A stretch of 64,000 nt of DNA from Agelaius tricolor. Its lineage: Eukaryota > Chordata > Aves > Passeriformes > Icteridae. The translations under genes and the position numbers were made by a program. Below are positions 46,301-59,039 of the stretch, piece by piece (the stretch's first letter is position 1; every line of letters begins with the position of its first letter). The notes below the pieces were generated by a model, which did not search any database, was not told where the DNA came from, and saw only the letters and a list, made by a program, of their open reading frames with translations. The DNA is taken from assembly GCA_023055355.1 (NCBI GenBank), contig JALJCS010000015.1, positions 13,746,501 through 13,810,500 of the forward strand, written 5' to 3'.

Positions 46301-49300
46301 CATTCCAGAAGGCTGAAGGACTATCCCCCACAGATGGGGAATAATGAAAAAGGGTAATTAGCCTCATTTTTGTCCCACTTGGTCTGTGATTCCCCAGAGC
46401 TAACATTAAGATAGTGTGGAAAGTTTTATAACTGTGTCAGGTCTAAACTGGGGCAGGTTTCCCAAGTGAGGAGAGTGTCCTGAGTACTAAAGAGAGCTGG
46501 CATTTTCCACAGCTTCTACTCTTGTTCTCCCTTTCTCAGCAGGAAGGTCGGGGTGAGGGTAACTTTGTGCTGCTGTGAGTAAAGATTTTAACTGTATTTT
46601 CTGCTCTAAGTCCCCTTATACACAAATACCAACATGTGCTTTCTCAGCCTGATGTGCACCAGGTGTTTTGGTTAGGAGAATGGAGCTGTGTTGAGCCACC
46701 TGGGGGTAAATTGGAGGGATTTTGGCACTTGGGATGCATAAAGTTGCTATTACACAGCAGACTACAGATAATTAGCCTCAAGCCTTCTTGATTTGCCTGT
46801 TTATCTTTCCCAGCTTGCCCTTGTCCTGCCTCCATTTCCCCTCTGTGCAAGGATGAAGCTCTGCTGGTGCACCTCTCCAAGGGCTTGCAGGGCACCTTGC
46901 AGCTCACTGCTGAGCTGGGCACTTTGCTGGCACACTGCAGCCTTGGCATCCCTCACACAAGCTCTGTTTCTGCCAAGCAGGACTGGATTCATCTGTGCTG
47001 GAGTGGGGCAAGTCCTGGGCTGTGGGTGTTGTGTTGTGCCATGGTGTGATGGATTGGGGCCCTCCTCCCTGGTAGCTCTACCAGGGTGTAGGACCAGGGA
47101 GCAGCAGACAAGCTGGTGTGTTAGACTCACTCTGCCAGTGAACTAATAATTCAGGTTTAAATTTGGGTTTAATCCCCTTCTGCAGATTAGCTGGAGCTGT
47201 CAGCATAATGCTCATTCCAGCATGTATTCTTCCTTCTTTGTAGCAGTGTATGTGGCTAAGGGCACTGCTGGGAGCAGATCAACCACTTGCTCTTAAACTA
47301 ATCTGCCACGTTTCAGATCTGTAAGTGCTCTGTGGAACCCCTTTGGGACAGCCTTGACAGCAGGTGTTGTCCTCATGTGGTTTGTGCCCAGCATACATAA
47401 CCTGGGGCCTTTTCCATGCTCTTAGGTTGCAGCATTCCAGTTGGTAACTGTGAAAGGATGGGTGATAAGTTCTTCAGTGGAAGTTGGTACTAACACACCC
47501 ACCACTGGGCACCAAACCAGCAGGCTGAGTGGGTATGGCCATGCCTAAATGTTTGGCTACCACTTGGAGCTTGGTTCAGAGATGAAGGGTCTTAAGAAGA
47601 ACATCTGTAAGTACTCAGGGCACTTAGTCATCCAGTTTCTAGCATGTTTTCCTTATAATAACTTCTAAATATGGAAGACATTTCTATTTTACAGTTGCAC
47701 AACACCTTGTACAGTAGCATCATCTGTGCTACCAGGCTCTGGCATGGTCCAAAAAATTAATAACTGTTCTGTGTTTTGGAAGTCTTATTATGCAATTTAA
47801 TAGCATGGCAGTGTAATTGAATCTCTGTGGCAAAGTGATGAGAGTGAGTGGCTTTGTGTGTGAATTACAGGGGCTGCAAGTGGGCGAGACATTAGTTACT
47901 TGTTTTATTGCTGACAATATACTTATTTTCATGTTTAGTCCTGGATTACAATGTGTGAATAGCATCCCAGTAAACAGTCAGGCAAATAGTTATTTATCAA
48001 GTATTTAAAAGTGAAAGGTCTTGTAATTTTCCTTAGTAATGACTGTGATTTCTTCCAGCTGAATTAATGACTCCCATTTCTGCCCATGAAGAACAAGAAT
48101 TGTTTTGGTTTCTACATGGAGAGAGTTATTGTCTCCCATAATAATGCAGATCAGAGGATTTCTTTTTCCTTCCTGGCCTGGGATCTGGGAAAGGTTGAAA
48201 TGTGCATAACCTGAATTAATACCTTGTAAAGCTCCTTAATACTCTTCCGTCATTCCAGTTGGAGTGGTGCAGGAGTTGCTGCTGGCATCAGCCCAGCAGC
48301 AGCCTGCCTCAGAGCAGCTTTTGTTTCACTTTATGAGGCAGTAAGTGGGTCTTGTGATGGAATTGCCTTGAAAGGTCACTTTTAATTACATTTCTGTCGC
48401 ATTCCCCTGTCCCCAGCTGGGCAGTCCTGGTGGAACAGGTTGCATGCAGCTTTGCAGCTGAATTTCTGCAGCGGACAAGTCCAAAAATATATGTTAGAGC
48501 AGCTGCTGGCAGGCCAAGGGGAGCAAAGAAAATGGAACTAAGTGTTGTATTTTGTGCCCAGCCATTGTTACTGGTACTCTGAGGTGGAGGAGGGTGTGAG
48601 AATTAAAGCACAAATAAACAACAAATAGCAACTTGTCTTGTGCCCCTGGATAGCTGAAGTGTCTGTCACTGAAGGCCTGTGCCACACTCTGCCTGTGCTT
48701 TCTGCTTTCTCACCCTTTCTGGGATTGGGCATCTCCTGTTCCAAGAGCTGTGGCTTGTATTGCTGGTCCAGCCAAGAGTGTGCTAACTCTGGGAGTGCAA
48801 ATCCCTAGAGCTGTTTTTCATTTTAGCCTTGTGCCTTTCTTTTCCTCAACTGGTAGGAGAGACATCAGTTAGTTCTGTCTCCAGCTGGAGAGGGCTGAAG
48901 ATACACAGGAGGTTAAGGCCAAGGGCCCAGTGCTCAGATCTCAGCTCTGCCACTGGCTTTGAAGACTCCCTCCCTGTTGTGCTGCACCTCTTGGATTCCT
49001 GCACACTCAAGGTTGCCTGGTGTTTCTCTCTGTGGCTCAGGTGCTCCCTGCATGCCAGGGGTGCACCCTGGATGGCACAGCAGTGCAGGGGTGGACAAGA
49101 GGAGAGGGACCCTGCCAGGAGCCAGCACTGCAGAGTGCACAAGAGAGGCTGCTGCTTCTCAGCTTGGCAGGGGTCAGAGCTGGCTTTTTAGATGCTGCAT
49201 TTGAAAATAGACTGTGTGATTGCATTGATGTGAACTCAGCCTCATGGATGGGGGGAATTCTGTCTTAATGCTGCATGAAGACACCAAGTTTATCCTGTCA

Positions 49301-51070
49301 AATGAAATCCATGGATGTAGGGTAACCTTTGGTGTGTGGCTGCTACATGACATGACCACTGCTGCCAAGGGCTGTGACTGTGTTTGGGGTGAACTGTGAT
49401 GATGCTGTAGCAAGGTTTTATTTTCTTCCTGAAGTGCTTTTCTCCTTTTCCTACCCCTTCCCTTACCAATCTGATCAGCCAACACTTCTAAGTATTCCTG
49501 GTGTGGGATTGTCTCTATCCACATGACTGTCATGGTTTGAAAGGCATGTGACAGTGCAGGGGAAGATGGGGTTAATCTCCTCCTGCACTGGCAGAACAAG
49601 GCTGAGCAGTTGTACAGCACAGGCATTTATTCTTGTGCCTTTTCCACTGCATTTGCAGTCTGTGGAGAAGGAGGAAGGGAGTTTCAGATGCTGATTCACT
49701 GTCAGGATGGAGATGTGGATGCACTACTTGTGTGCAAGTGAGATTTCAGGACATCAGTGCCCCCAGGGTTAACAGATAACTCTGTGTCACTTTACCTGAT
49801 GGCAGCCCAGCAGAAACCTGTCTGGGGCTGCAGCTCCTGGGGTTTCTCCATTACTATTAGCCAGTTCTTTGATGGAAGTTGTGGGGTCAGGTTGGTGGGT
49901 AGGAAGCAAACAGTGATTTGCCTGATTTGTAGCCAGGGGAGATCCCATGGCCAGCCAGGCTTTCAGCCTCTCACCAGAAAATGGTGTAGACCAGGGATGA
50001 GCCTGCCACAGATACAGAGCAGATACAACCAGAGGCCCAGGATGTAAGAGGGTGAGATGGAGATTGTTTCTTCTGTGCTGACTGAGCTGTGGGTTAGGCT
50101 GTCTCTGTGCCCATAGAGCTGCAGGGCCCTGGAGAGGCTCACAGGCTTGTGCTCCATGGGAACAAAATTGTTAGCTTGGCAAATCAGGGCAACCTCATTA
50201 AGAGCTACTGAGAGCGTGAAAAGCTTGTAGCTGGAGGCAGGTCATGGTAAATGAGGGGGGCTAAAGTAGCTGGGGTTTTCTAACAATTAATTATTGAGTG
50301 GTTTTGTAGAGATTCTTTCTCATGTTTATAATTCATTCCCTGCTGTAGATGCCATATTGATTTATAATTTTTTGAAGTTCAATATTTTGCACCCTCAGGG
50401 CCTCAAACAAAAATTAACTAGAAAATGAGAGTAAATTTCTACTTTCTGCCTTGTCAGAGCTTTCTCTCCCATTGCCCATCCCCAGAGCCAGTTTCCATGC
50501 TCTCCTTTGGGTTGCAGATGTTGCCAAGCCTGTGTGCCTGGGCTGTGAGACATGGGTGGCTGAAGAGCTGCCTCACTGACCAACAAATGAGAAAATCAAG
50601 AGCCCAATTAAGAGCCTGGAATTGCCCCCAGTGACCTGAGGAGATCATTTAGTAGTTGCTAGTGAGACAGGCCTGTTTGAATGAATAAGCATTCCAGTTT
50701 GTTGGAAAGAAAAAACATGCCCTCCTCCCCCAGCTCTAATTAGCTACTCTTTTTCTTTTTTCTGCCATGAATGTAGAGGGTTTGTCACGGGAATGAAATC
50801 TTAACAAGATGTGTGTTCTTCAGCTTGCAGCTGATGAAGGTGATCTCTGTGCAGGGGATGTGCAGACTCTTGGACCTGTTTTCTGTGTTTCCTTGATGGA
50901 TCTTTGATTTTACTGTTGAGTACAGCTCTTCCTTACCATCTGGTTTTTCTCTTTTCCTCCAACAGGGTGACTAAAGAAGTAGACTCAAACTCAAAAGAAG
51001 CTAAATCTTTTCTGAAGCAGCAAGAGAAACTGCAGGCAGCAGCTCCAGCTTCCTTGCCGACAGTCTCGGG
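34233..51070 (+). CDS. CFDP1: CFDP1 (BCNT/Swc5 family), first five coding exons, 206 residues; 3' part outside window
   Basis: Craniofacial development protein 1, the vertebrate Swc5 homologue. It is a nuclear subunit of the SRCAP complex that exchanges H2A for H2A.Z; the acidic N-terminal DEF/Y-type motif binds H2A-H2B. Coding exons: 34233-34305, 34371-34479, 35200-35431, 37188-37288, 50966-51070, all phase-matched GT-AG. Visible parts: acidic [20 protein letters not shown] (residues 17-36), a basic [10 protein letters not shown] region, a charged coiled-coil-like run rich in E and K (exon 3), the conserved WASFLSDVG, then [15 protein letters not shown] and [18 protein letters not shown]. 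The N-terminus [11 protein letters not shown] differs from mammals but the DYVPSG block anchors it. The family-defining BCNT-C domain (about 80 residues) is not found up to 64000, so intron 5 exceeds 12.9 kb. Confidence 0.95.
34371..34479 (+). CDS. CFDP1: CFDP1 exon 2
   Basis: Completes Gly25, then [20 protein letters not shown] and an Arg/Pro-rich end. The intron before it is only 65 bp. Confidence 0.93.
34480..35199 (+). other. CFDP1: CFDP1 intron 2
   Basis: Contains the reverse-oriented CR1 fragment at 34.76-34.93 kb and nothing else recognisable. Confidence 0.7.
34761..34932 (-). mobile_element. CR1 LINE 3' end, reverse orientation
   Basis: GAATGGTTTGGGTTGGAAGG, CACCTCCCCCTAGACCAGGT and CTCCATCCAACCTGGCCTTG are the reverse complement of the CR1 3' region, fairly well kept. 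It lies in CFDP1 intron 2, opposite to the gene. Confidence 0.9.
35200..35431 (+). CDS. CFDP1: CFDP1 exon 3
   Basis: Residues 61-138. [18 protein letters not shown], a long Glu/Lys run, then [17 protein letters not shown] to QIKK. Confidence 0.94.
35432..37187 (+). other. CFDP1: CFDP1 intron 3, short GT microsatellite only
   Basis: Holds a short (GT) run at about 35820-35833 and A-rich runs just before it. No exon seen. Confidence 0.6.
37188..37288 (+). CDS. CFDP1: CFDP1 exon 4
   Basis: Residues 139-171 plus two bases. [20 protein letters not shown] and TFDFAGEEI, donor AA|GTAAGT. Confidence 0.94.
41206..41284 (+). other. CFDP1: Candidate alternative terminal exon of CFDP1
   Basis: After a pyrimidine-rich acceptor (GCTGCTTCACAG) a 25-codon frame starts in exactly the phase left by exon 4: AA + G makes Lys, then [20 protein letters not shown] to KFKDL and TAG at 41282-41284. 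Its Lys/Glu-rich composition fits CFDP1, and KDSGK recurs from exon 4. The same frame stays open for 21 further codons after the TAG. No AATAAA is seen in the next several hundred bases, and all three frames are partly open, so chance is possible. Confidence 0.3.
43348..43363. repeat. T16 homopolymer
   Basis: Run of 16 T inside CFDP1 intron 4, with no target-site duplication noticed. Confidence 0.9.
45329..45408 (+). repeat. Small compound minisatellite
   Basis: Three copies of the 19-base unit GCTGCTACCCATTTAGGGA (45337-45355, 45356-45374, 45389-45407). The first and third are each preceded by ACTGGAGT, which suggests a duplication followed by a second, larger duplication. Confidence 0.85.
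50966..51070 (+). CDS. CFDP1: CFDP1 exon 5
   Basis: Completes Lys172, then [20 protein letters not shown] to LPTVS plus two bases; donor GTGAG. Corresponds to human VTKEVDATSKEAKSFFKQ. Confidence 0.94.
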
Positions 51071-54000
51071 GTGAGTTTGGGATTTCCCTGCCCGGGTATG
51101 GGCCCTTAGTGAGAAAGATGGCACTGGAGCCAATAGTGCAGGCTCTGCAGTATTTGTTGGCTGTTTGTTTTCTGCAGTATTTCAGTGGGAAGGCCTGGAA
51201 GGTGTGATGATTTGGGCTGGAGGGAAGCGGGGGAGGCAACCCGTGAGTTCCAGTGACTCACTTCATAGGTTCAGGCTCAAATTTTTTAATCCTCATAAAT
51301 CATTCATCCTAGTAAGGAAATAGTGATTTGACTGTCTCAGGCAGGCTGATGAAACTGCAGGTAGCCAAGGAACATTGCTGAGATCGCCTGCAGTTCCTTT
51401 GACAGGTGCTTCTCAGGGCTATAAAAAGCCATGTCAGGCTGGGCTGTGGCTTCTTAGAGACTTTGGGTGAGCATTTAAATGAGAGATGTTTTTGCTTCTT
51501 TGATGTTCTCTAATATCATTTTGATGTGGATTTGTCACTTTTCTGTTCAAGCTCTAACTCCTAATTCTGAGATTATCATAATGCTTGTCAAAGATACAAG
51601 GAGGTCGGGTCCCCTGTGCATCTGAGATGCCAGTCTGGTTCCTGATGAGCTTGGGAGATCACCAGCTTCTTAGGAATGGAGGAGATGCTTCTATGTTCAG
51701 TGATGATTTTAATTTAAGTCAGTTGCTTGCATTGATATTTGAAAAACATAAGCTGCATATGATTTGATCACACAGGAGCAATACCCATCAAATAAATACA
51801 TTGTCCTTCCTGTCTGCTTAGAGCAATTCTCCAGTGTGAGTTAAGGCTGCCTTTCCCTGAGATGCTGTTATTCAGTTGCTGCAGCTGGATTGTCACTCAT
51901 TTTTCCAGCTAAGTGTTGCATAGCTTGTGCTTAGCTCAGGGTAGTGAAAGCATAGTGTGTGTGTGTGCATGGCCCTTGACAGCTGCTGTTCTGAGTGAAT
52001 GAAGGCATAGATGAGCATAGGCTTCATGCTCTTGTTCACACTGCACAAGGGTTTGTCCCTGCAGAGCTCATTAATTGTGACCTAAGTGTTGTGTACAGGG
52101 TTTTGTGCTGGAAAACTTGCCTTGGGTTGGGCTGGCATTCTTTGTGCAGTTTTGGTGGCCAGAGTTTGTTCAAGTGGCAGCTGTAGCTGGGGCAGCTCCA
52201 CACTGTGCATGCTGCTGGTGGTCCCATGTCTTCAAACCTGCCTTCCAGTCTGCTGCTCTGAGTGCAGGCAGGTTTGGCAGCCCACTGGGAAAGCTCCAGG
52301 GGCTGTTCACCTTCCAGTTCAGCAGAGATCCACGTTTCCTCCTGTGCCTTACAGGCCCAGGGGAGAAGCTGGGTGGCCTGTGCAGCCTGGTCATTACCAA
52401 GGGGCACAGTTGCTCTTGCTGGAGCTTGGATTGCACAGGAGTAATAGGCACAGCTCAGTTTGAGTTCATGTTGCAGATATCTGAAGAATTCACATCAGAT
52501 ATGGAAAAAAGTAGACTAAAAATCAGTATAAGAAATAATGAGTTCAAGGACTTTAATTTTCCTTCAGTGAGATTATTTTGGAAGCAGCTTAATTAGGTCA
52601 TTGTTCAGCTTGCTGATGTGTGATGTCCTACTGACAGTTGCTTGGCCAGAACATGAGGTGACCTGGCTGTGGAGAAGGGTGGGGAAAAATATCCTGGGCT
52701 TCTATGCCTTGCCTTTCTTCAGAGCACCAAAGCCCAGTGCAGCACACCCCAAATGCCTTCCTTTTCACAGCCTCCTGCAGTGCATCCTGGCTTTGTGCAG
52801 GGATCCTATGGCAGAGGAACAGCAGTGGTGTTGGGAGCAGTGTGTGGAACAGCCCAGCTCTCTTGAGGCTTTAGCAGGAGGTTCTCTGGGGCAATCTGGC
52901 CAGCATGGGCCCTCTGATCTGAGAGTCTTGGACAGGTATCTGAGACTGATCCCTCAGACTGCCAGCAAACATGCTTGCCTTTGGGCTTAGGCAGATGCTT
53001 CCAGCTGGGAAGCCAGCCAGGGTATTTTCAGGTGAGAAAATTACTAGCAGGCTTGTGGTATTCCTTAAAGCCAGAGGCAAGCCCCATATGTTAAGCAAAT
53101 TACAATGGTCTGGTTTTAGACTTGAACCAAGCTATCCAGACCCTGCTGCTCTGGAGCAAAGAGTCACAAGCCTTGGTGACATGCCAGAGCAGTGCTTGGG
53201 AACTGACAGAGCCTGGCATAGCCTGACAGTTCTTTGCACCTTTTGTCTACTTAAAATAGAAGTTTTAGGGGAGAGGGTGCATTTTTCCCTTATGCATTAT
53301 GGGAGAGCCTCAGTCTGTTGCCACAAGGCAGTGAAAAACGTGATTTTGGGATCTTAGCTGTGCCTGTGGACACCCACTGTGCTGTGAGCCATTGTCAGCC
53401 CCCAGGAGCTTTGTCAGCTATTAAAAAAAAAGCCTTGCACTGTGTGCAGGGAATTTGAGCAGCTAATAGTGGCCTCTCCATCTGGCTTTTCTTTCTTCAC
53501 CTTGCAAGCAGCATGTATTATTTCTGAATGCAGCCAGCCTACCCTGCATTTATTGAATTTCCCTTCTCTAAACAGACAGAAGTAACCCAGAAAAGCAACG
53601 GTCACAAAACCAAACATCCGACTCCACGTCTCCGTGTTACAAACCCCTAACTGGTCCAGGGGAGGGGATGTTTGGGGCTGAAAGTGCATTTCCTGAATGT
53701 GTTTAACATCCATACCGGATGTGCTATAAAAAGCTAGATTTGTGCTTGTGAGGGACATGGGGGTGGTTGGAGGAGAATAACTTAAACACTTGGCTGTAAT
53801 TAAAGCCAGGAGTACAAAACAACCCACCCAGTTCTCTCAGCAGGCTTTGCTAGAAAGGTCAGAAGCTGTTGGTTCCCAGGGATGTGATGGTTTCCCATCC
53901 TTCACATTATTCCCATCGTGTCCCCCTGTGACACACAAACTAGGCAGTGTTCCATCAGCAGTGGGTATTGGTTTGTTGCAGAGATTTGGGGTTGTGATAC

Positions 54001-57000
54001 TCTGTTCCAGTTGTTTCTGTTGTGCTCTTGGTTCTGTTAGGCTCTTGTTGATTCTATCAGAGGTATCAGATGTGGTGAGGAGACCCACTGATTTCTTCTC
54101 ACTTGCTGCCCCAATAAATGGGTGGAAGGCTCCCAGCATCCAAAAAAAGCCCTCCACCCACCCAACTAAGCCTTCTTGTCTATGTGTTTTAGGGCTCATT
54201 TCTTATCCTTAATCACTGCTCCAGGACTTTTTGGGGAAAGCAAGAGTAGATCCTGGCTGTAAATGAAATGTATTGACCTGATGGAGGGATCAGTGGGAAT
54301 TCCTGGTACTCCAAGAGATTTTTTTTGCCCTCTTCCCAGGCCAGGTAGGACCTGTGAGCAGGGTCCATCATCTCTGAGCTAGCAATCCCGTTTTACAGCA
54401 GCATTTCATATTCAGAGGATGTTAAGGCAAATTAAATCCTCCAAGCAGCTTACTGCAAAATGACTCTGAGCACGTACTTGTGAGCCTCAAGAGGGGTTGA
54501 GCTCCAGGCTGGGAGAGCCCTGCACAGAGCCAGCCCTGCAGTGGGAGCAGCTGCGATCTGCCCGTCCGTCCTTGGCACTTGTCAAAGCACGGTGGCATTG
54601 CCCAGGGAACAGTGCTGCTGTGGCAGTCCTGAAAATGGAAAAAATGTCATTGGTGGATCTTACTTGAGATTCTCTTCTAGGCAGCTGTTTCTACACAGCC
54701 TGAACAGAAGCCAGGAAGAAAAAGAGAGTTTTTTCACTGGCTTTGTTCTTGCTTTTGCTTATTACCAAAACCATTTGTAATTAAACGTGGACTTGCTCAC
54801 TCAGCCCAGCTGTTGCTTTTCTGTTTGATCCTGCCTGAAATTACAGTGGTGGATATTTGACCTCCTAGGCCTTTTCATGCCTTGTAGGCTGGTATAAGCA
54901 CCGGGTACAATTTGCCTTTGAAGCAAGCAGGCACTGCTCCCACAGAGTTCAGGAGGTGCTGTGCTTGCCGACCCCCAGGCTGTGTTGGGACTGCAAGGGT
55001 TTGGACCTCAGTACAAGACCCAGCAGGAAGAGGCACTGCAGGACAGCTCTGGCCCTGAGAACACATACTTGCCCTGAACAAAGAAAGCCAGATAAACTCT
55101 AGCCTGTTCATGATGGATGCCTTCCTCCCAGAGCATACAGTAGAGCAGTTCACATGGACTGACTGTTAAATGGTGTGAAAAGCTTCAGACCTTTTCTTTT
55201 AGTAATAATTTACTCTGCTACATGCTAACGTTGGAGTAGAGGGACTCCAGCAGGAAGACATCTGTCCATGGCTTCTCTTCCACCTTCAGTGTGCAGGAGG
55301 AGCCAAGGTGGCAAACTTGGTGGGAGGGCAGGGATGGTGGGAGACCCTGATGCCTATTTATTGCATTGATGTAATTTCTAAGCCAACCTTCCTCTCCAGC
55401 CTGGCCCCTCCTAGGAACTACTTTGCATCCCAAGTTTTTTCTTGCAAAAGATGCTCTTTCTGGCTGGATTCCTTTGCTATTATGACCAACACTAGTTACT
55501 TGAGATCATATGTGGACACTGGTGAGACAGACACAGGCTCTCAGTTTTTGGAATCTTTGGATGATCCAGAGCAGGTGCTGCAGTACTTGCATGCCTCTAG
55601 GGAGCAATTTCATTTTGTAGCAATCCCATGGTTTTATTCCTCAGAAAGCAGAATTTACAGTCTTCAGCTCAGCATCAACTGCAAACATTTAGCTAAAACT
55701 CTTGGACATTTTTCTTGTACAAGATGAGTAAAAATGCCCGTAAAGCAAGTGATCAAGACCTTTGGGGGAGCTGGAGGTGGGGTTTTTCAGTAGTCACTTA
55801 AGCACTTGAATAGTTGTGCTCTTCCTACTGAATTCAAAGCTTCCCATCTTTCTCCTGCTCTTCCCTCAATGTGCTCCAGAGAGTGCTGTTCTCCCAGACG
55901 GAGAGATCCAGCCCCTTGCACCACAGCCAAACGTCTGGGTGTAGTAGCACATGACATACTTTTCTGTGAACATGATGAACCAGCCAGGGGCAATACTCTG
56001 TGCCCAAGAGCTAGTTTTACTTATTTCCTATTCATATGCTTTTATTGTGAAAGATTAGATGTGGCAATAGCTGTTCCAAGCTATTGAATAATTTCTCTTT
56101 GGATCTTAGATCCCTTGTTGTTATTAACTTCATTTTAATTATTCATTGTTAGTGTCTGTCTACTGTTTTACACATACCCACTCCTTGAGTCAAAGTGGTA
56201 AGGAGGCTAGGTGAGTTTTTGGAATATCTTGGTTTTATTTGCTAGTGGAACTGAGATTAATTACTCTACAGGGATGAATGTGGAAAGGTGTTTGTATGTG
56301 TCCAGAGGGGGAAGTTTGTTGTTGGGAAAAATGATCTGTTCAGTGTTGCAGTGTTTTCATCAGCCATAGTAAATAAGATGCTGATTACTGCACGCTTGTA
56401 AGTCATGTGAAACACCTCATCCTCTGAGCACCTGCCTCCCCTCTTGAAGTCAGTGTCACATGAAATGAGAGCCCACAGCACTGAGGGTGCCCATCTCAGC
56501 CAGTGCAGGTTGGCAGCAGCGAGGGCACCCCCAGGGGTTTCACAGCCCAGCTCAGGAGCCCAGTGAGTCTGGCTGTCCAAGCTGTGAGCCATGGCCACAC
56601 TGCCATTGGGTCCTGTGCTGGGGACCTGACTGCTTCCTGCAGACTGGCTTATCCAGGGCTGCAGTCACCTCTGAGGCTTAGCTATGAGTGAGAGAGCTCT
56701 GCCATTTTGGGACTTTGCCCCTTTTCTGAACAGTTCTTTCTCCTGAGCTTATGTTAAACCTATTTTGATAAGAAACAGAGCTCTGAGTGTGGGAAGTTTC
56801 ATACTCACTCTCCCAGACTCAAAGCAGAACGTGCACTAAACATCCTTGTTTTAAACTAGTCTCTCAGGAGCAGTTCTTTCTTGTTCTCAGGCCAAATGAG
56901 TCAATGCCTTCTACCCCAGCCTCTGTTTGTAAGAGAAATGAATGAGATTCTTTCACTGTGTGCTGTGCTTTCCTGTGGCCGTGCCACCACGCGTGCAGCT

Positions 57001-57882
57001 GCCTTTCTTTGGGGCAATGGCATCTTATTGGAAAGAAGTTTAGCAGTGCCTGTACAGCTCTGTGCCTTACTCCAGTCCTCTGTCTTGATGTGGGTAAGCT
57101 GGATCCCTGGGCTGGACTAAGTGGGATCAGCTGTTTCTTTTTCTAGTCTCGTTGGAGGTTCAGCAGAATGGAATCTCAGCTATTTGAAGACTTACTTCTC
57201 TAAAGCATCTGTCTTATAAAATAAAAACAACCCCCCACTAGTCTGGGGCCTTTGATAATTCCCCAATGAAAGTTGTGGGGCAGTTTTCCCTTAGGGCAGT
57301 ACAGGTTTTATGAGGCTTATTTTCATATGCTTTCATCTCTTGGATCATAAGCATTTCTCTTTCTCCCTCTGTGAAAATGATTGAGGAAATTAACTGCTAA
57401 TGGGGAATGAAGCCAGCTGAATTTTTCTTCCAGACCCCTTGCAAAGTTGCAGAGGGAAGCCCCTGTATCTTCCCATGCTGGACTCGCTCTGGTTGGAGTG
57501 AGAGGTGAGAAGGGCAGCCTTGCTTTATGGATAAATCCTGGGATTGAAGGTGGATGCTAAGAGCTCCTGTTCCCAGCTGTGCCATGCCCTGGGTGTGTGT
57601 CTACCAAGATTTGCTTCCACTCCTGTTTTATTTTGCTTTTATAGTGCTTCCTTGCATATTAACTGAGCCTTACCATCTCCCTTGAGTGTCTCCCCCATAC
57701 CAGATGCTTGTGTTACATCCTCTTGCTTTCCCACACTTGTGTTCCTCCCTTTTTCTCATGTCAAAGAGCAAGTTCAGCTGAATCATTCTTCATAAAATAT
57801 GAACCAAGTAAGTAAGGCTGGAGTGGCAGAGTGATGCTCCCTGCTCTCAGGCAGTCCTATTGCCCCAGGCTTTTCACACTGT

Positions 57883-57935
57883 AGTGGCTTCATTCATGGA
57901 AAATCTCATACTAGTGGCCTCATTCATGGAAAATC
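57883..57935 (+). repeat. Tandem duplication, period 30
   Basis: AGTGGCTTCATTCATGGAAA (57883-57902) recurs as AGTGGCCTCATTCATGGAAA (57913-57932) with one difference. Confidence 0.85.
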
Positions 57936-58860
57936 AGCACACCAGTATTTTCCAGCACATTTGTTAGCCAAAACTTTGATCTGCATGCTGTGTTGTCAGC
58001 CTTGTGCAGGACTGTGTATGGCTGGCTGGATTGATACCAAGATGTGAAGTCAAGCAATTAGGGTTAGTTACCAACTAATGCCAGCTTTCTCCCTTCCTGC
58101 CTGAATGGAGGTGTTGGTGTGACTGAGCTCTTGGAGGGTGCTTGGTCTCTCTTCAGAGCTACAGCCTCTTCAGCTGGCACCAGTCTCTGCCACTGCTCTT
58201 TTGTTTGATTCTAGAAAAAGACCAGGAGAGGCTGAGCAAGTGTCTGCCTGGCCCATGGGGATTTCCTCTGCCATGAGGATGGTTAGGATAGCTGGGATTC
58301 ACTTCAGCTGTTGCTGTCCTGGTGTGGGGGTGGCAGAGTCCCCCCATTTTTTCCACTGCTCTTATTCCTGCAGAAAAACTGAGCCTCAAGTGAACTGGTG
58401 CACAGTCTGAGCTGAAAGGGCACCTCAAACAAGCTCCAGTCTGTCTCAAGCTCTCCAGGGTGCTCTAATCCAGTCTGCCAGGCCATGGAGTACTTTGTTT
58501 CCCTATCCAAGGAGTTTCAAAGCCTTACTAATGTGTTGGGTCACAGCCCAGTTGTCTTTGCCCCGGGGCCCTTGCCGTTGTGCTTTTCAGAGCACGAGGT
58601 CCTCAGGCAGTGGCTGTGCAGAGGGACCCTCTGCAGAGGCAGATAACCAGGGCTGTGTTGGCAGCAAATGTCCCTCTGGGTGTGCAAGGACATGTGTGAC
58701 ATGCTCTTGTACCCGCTGAGGCAGGCAGGGGAGGGAACAGATTTATTTGACATTTCTGTTGGGCACCACTCTTTTTTCTGGGAATCCCAGGGGAAGATGT
58801 GTTTTGTGCCATCTCTTCTCACAGCATCTACTATTGATTCTTCCCTGTCAGGGTGGCAAG

Positions 58861-59039
58861 GCCCTGGCACAGGCTGCCCAGAGGAGCTGAGGCTGCCCCA
58901 TCCTGGGAGTGTCCAAGGCCAGGTTGGATGGAGCTTGGAGCAACCTGGTCAAGGTGTCCCTCCCCAAGGCAGAGGGATGGAATAAGATGATCCTTTTTGA
59001 GATCCTTTCCAACCCAAACCATTCTAGGATTCTATGATT
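58861..59039 (+). mobile_element. CR1 LINE 3' end, sense orientation, with terminal octamer repeat
   Basis: GGCACAGGCTGCCCAGAGGA, GTCCAAGGCCAGGTTGGATG, AACCTGGTCAAGGTGTCCCT and the end CCATTCTAGGATTCTATGAT are the CR1 3' region, ending in the characteristic imperfect ATTCTATG repeat. About 180 bp, 5' truncated as is usual. Confidence 0.93.

Larger units (their letters stand above)
37289..50965 (+). other. CFDP1: CFDP1 intron 4 (13.7 kb)
   Basis: No nested gene recognised. Notable content: exon-like segment at 41.21 kb, T16 run at 43348-43363, minisatellite at 45.33 kb. The remaining open frames are short, unrelated and on both strands. Confidence 0.6.

Noticed and set aside
53414..53827. 137-codon minus-strand frame in CFDP1 intron 5
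   Set aside because: No recognisable domain, no splice or promoter context; likely chance.
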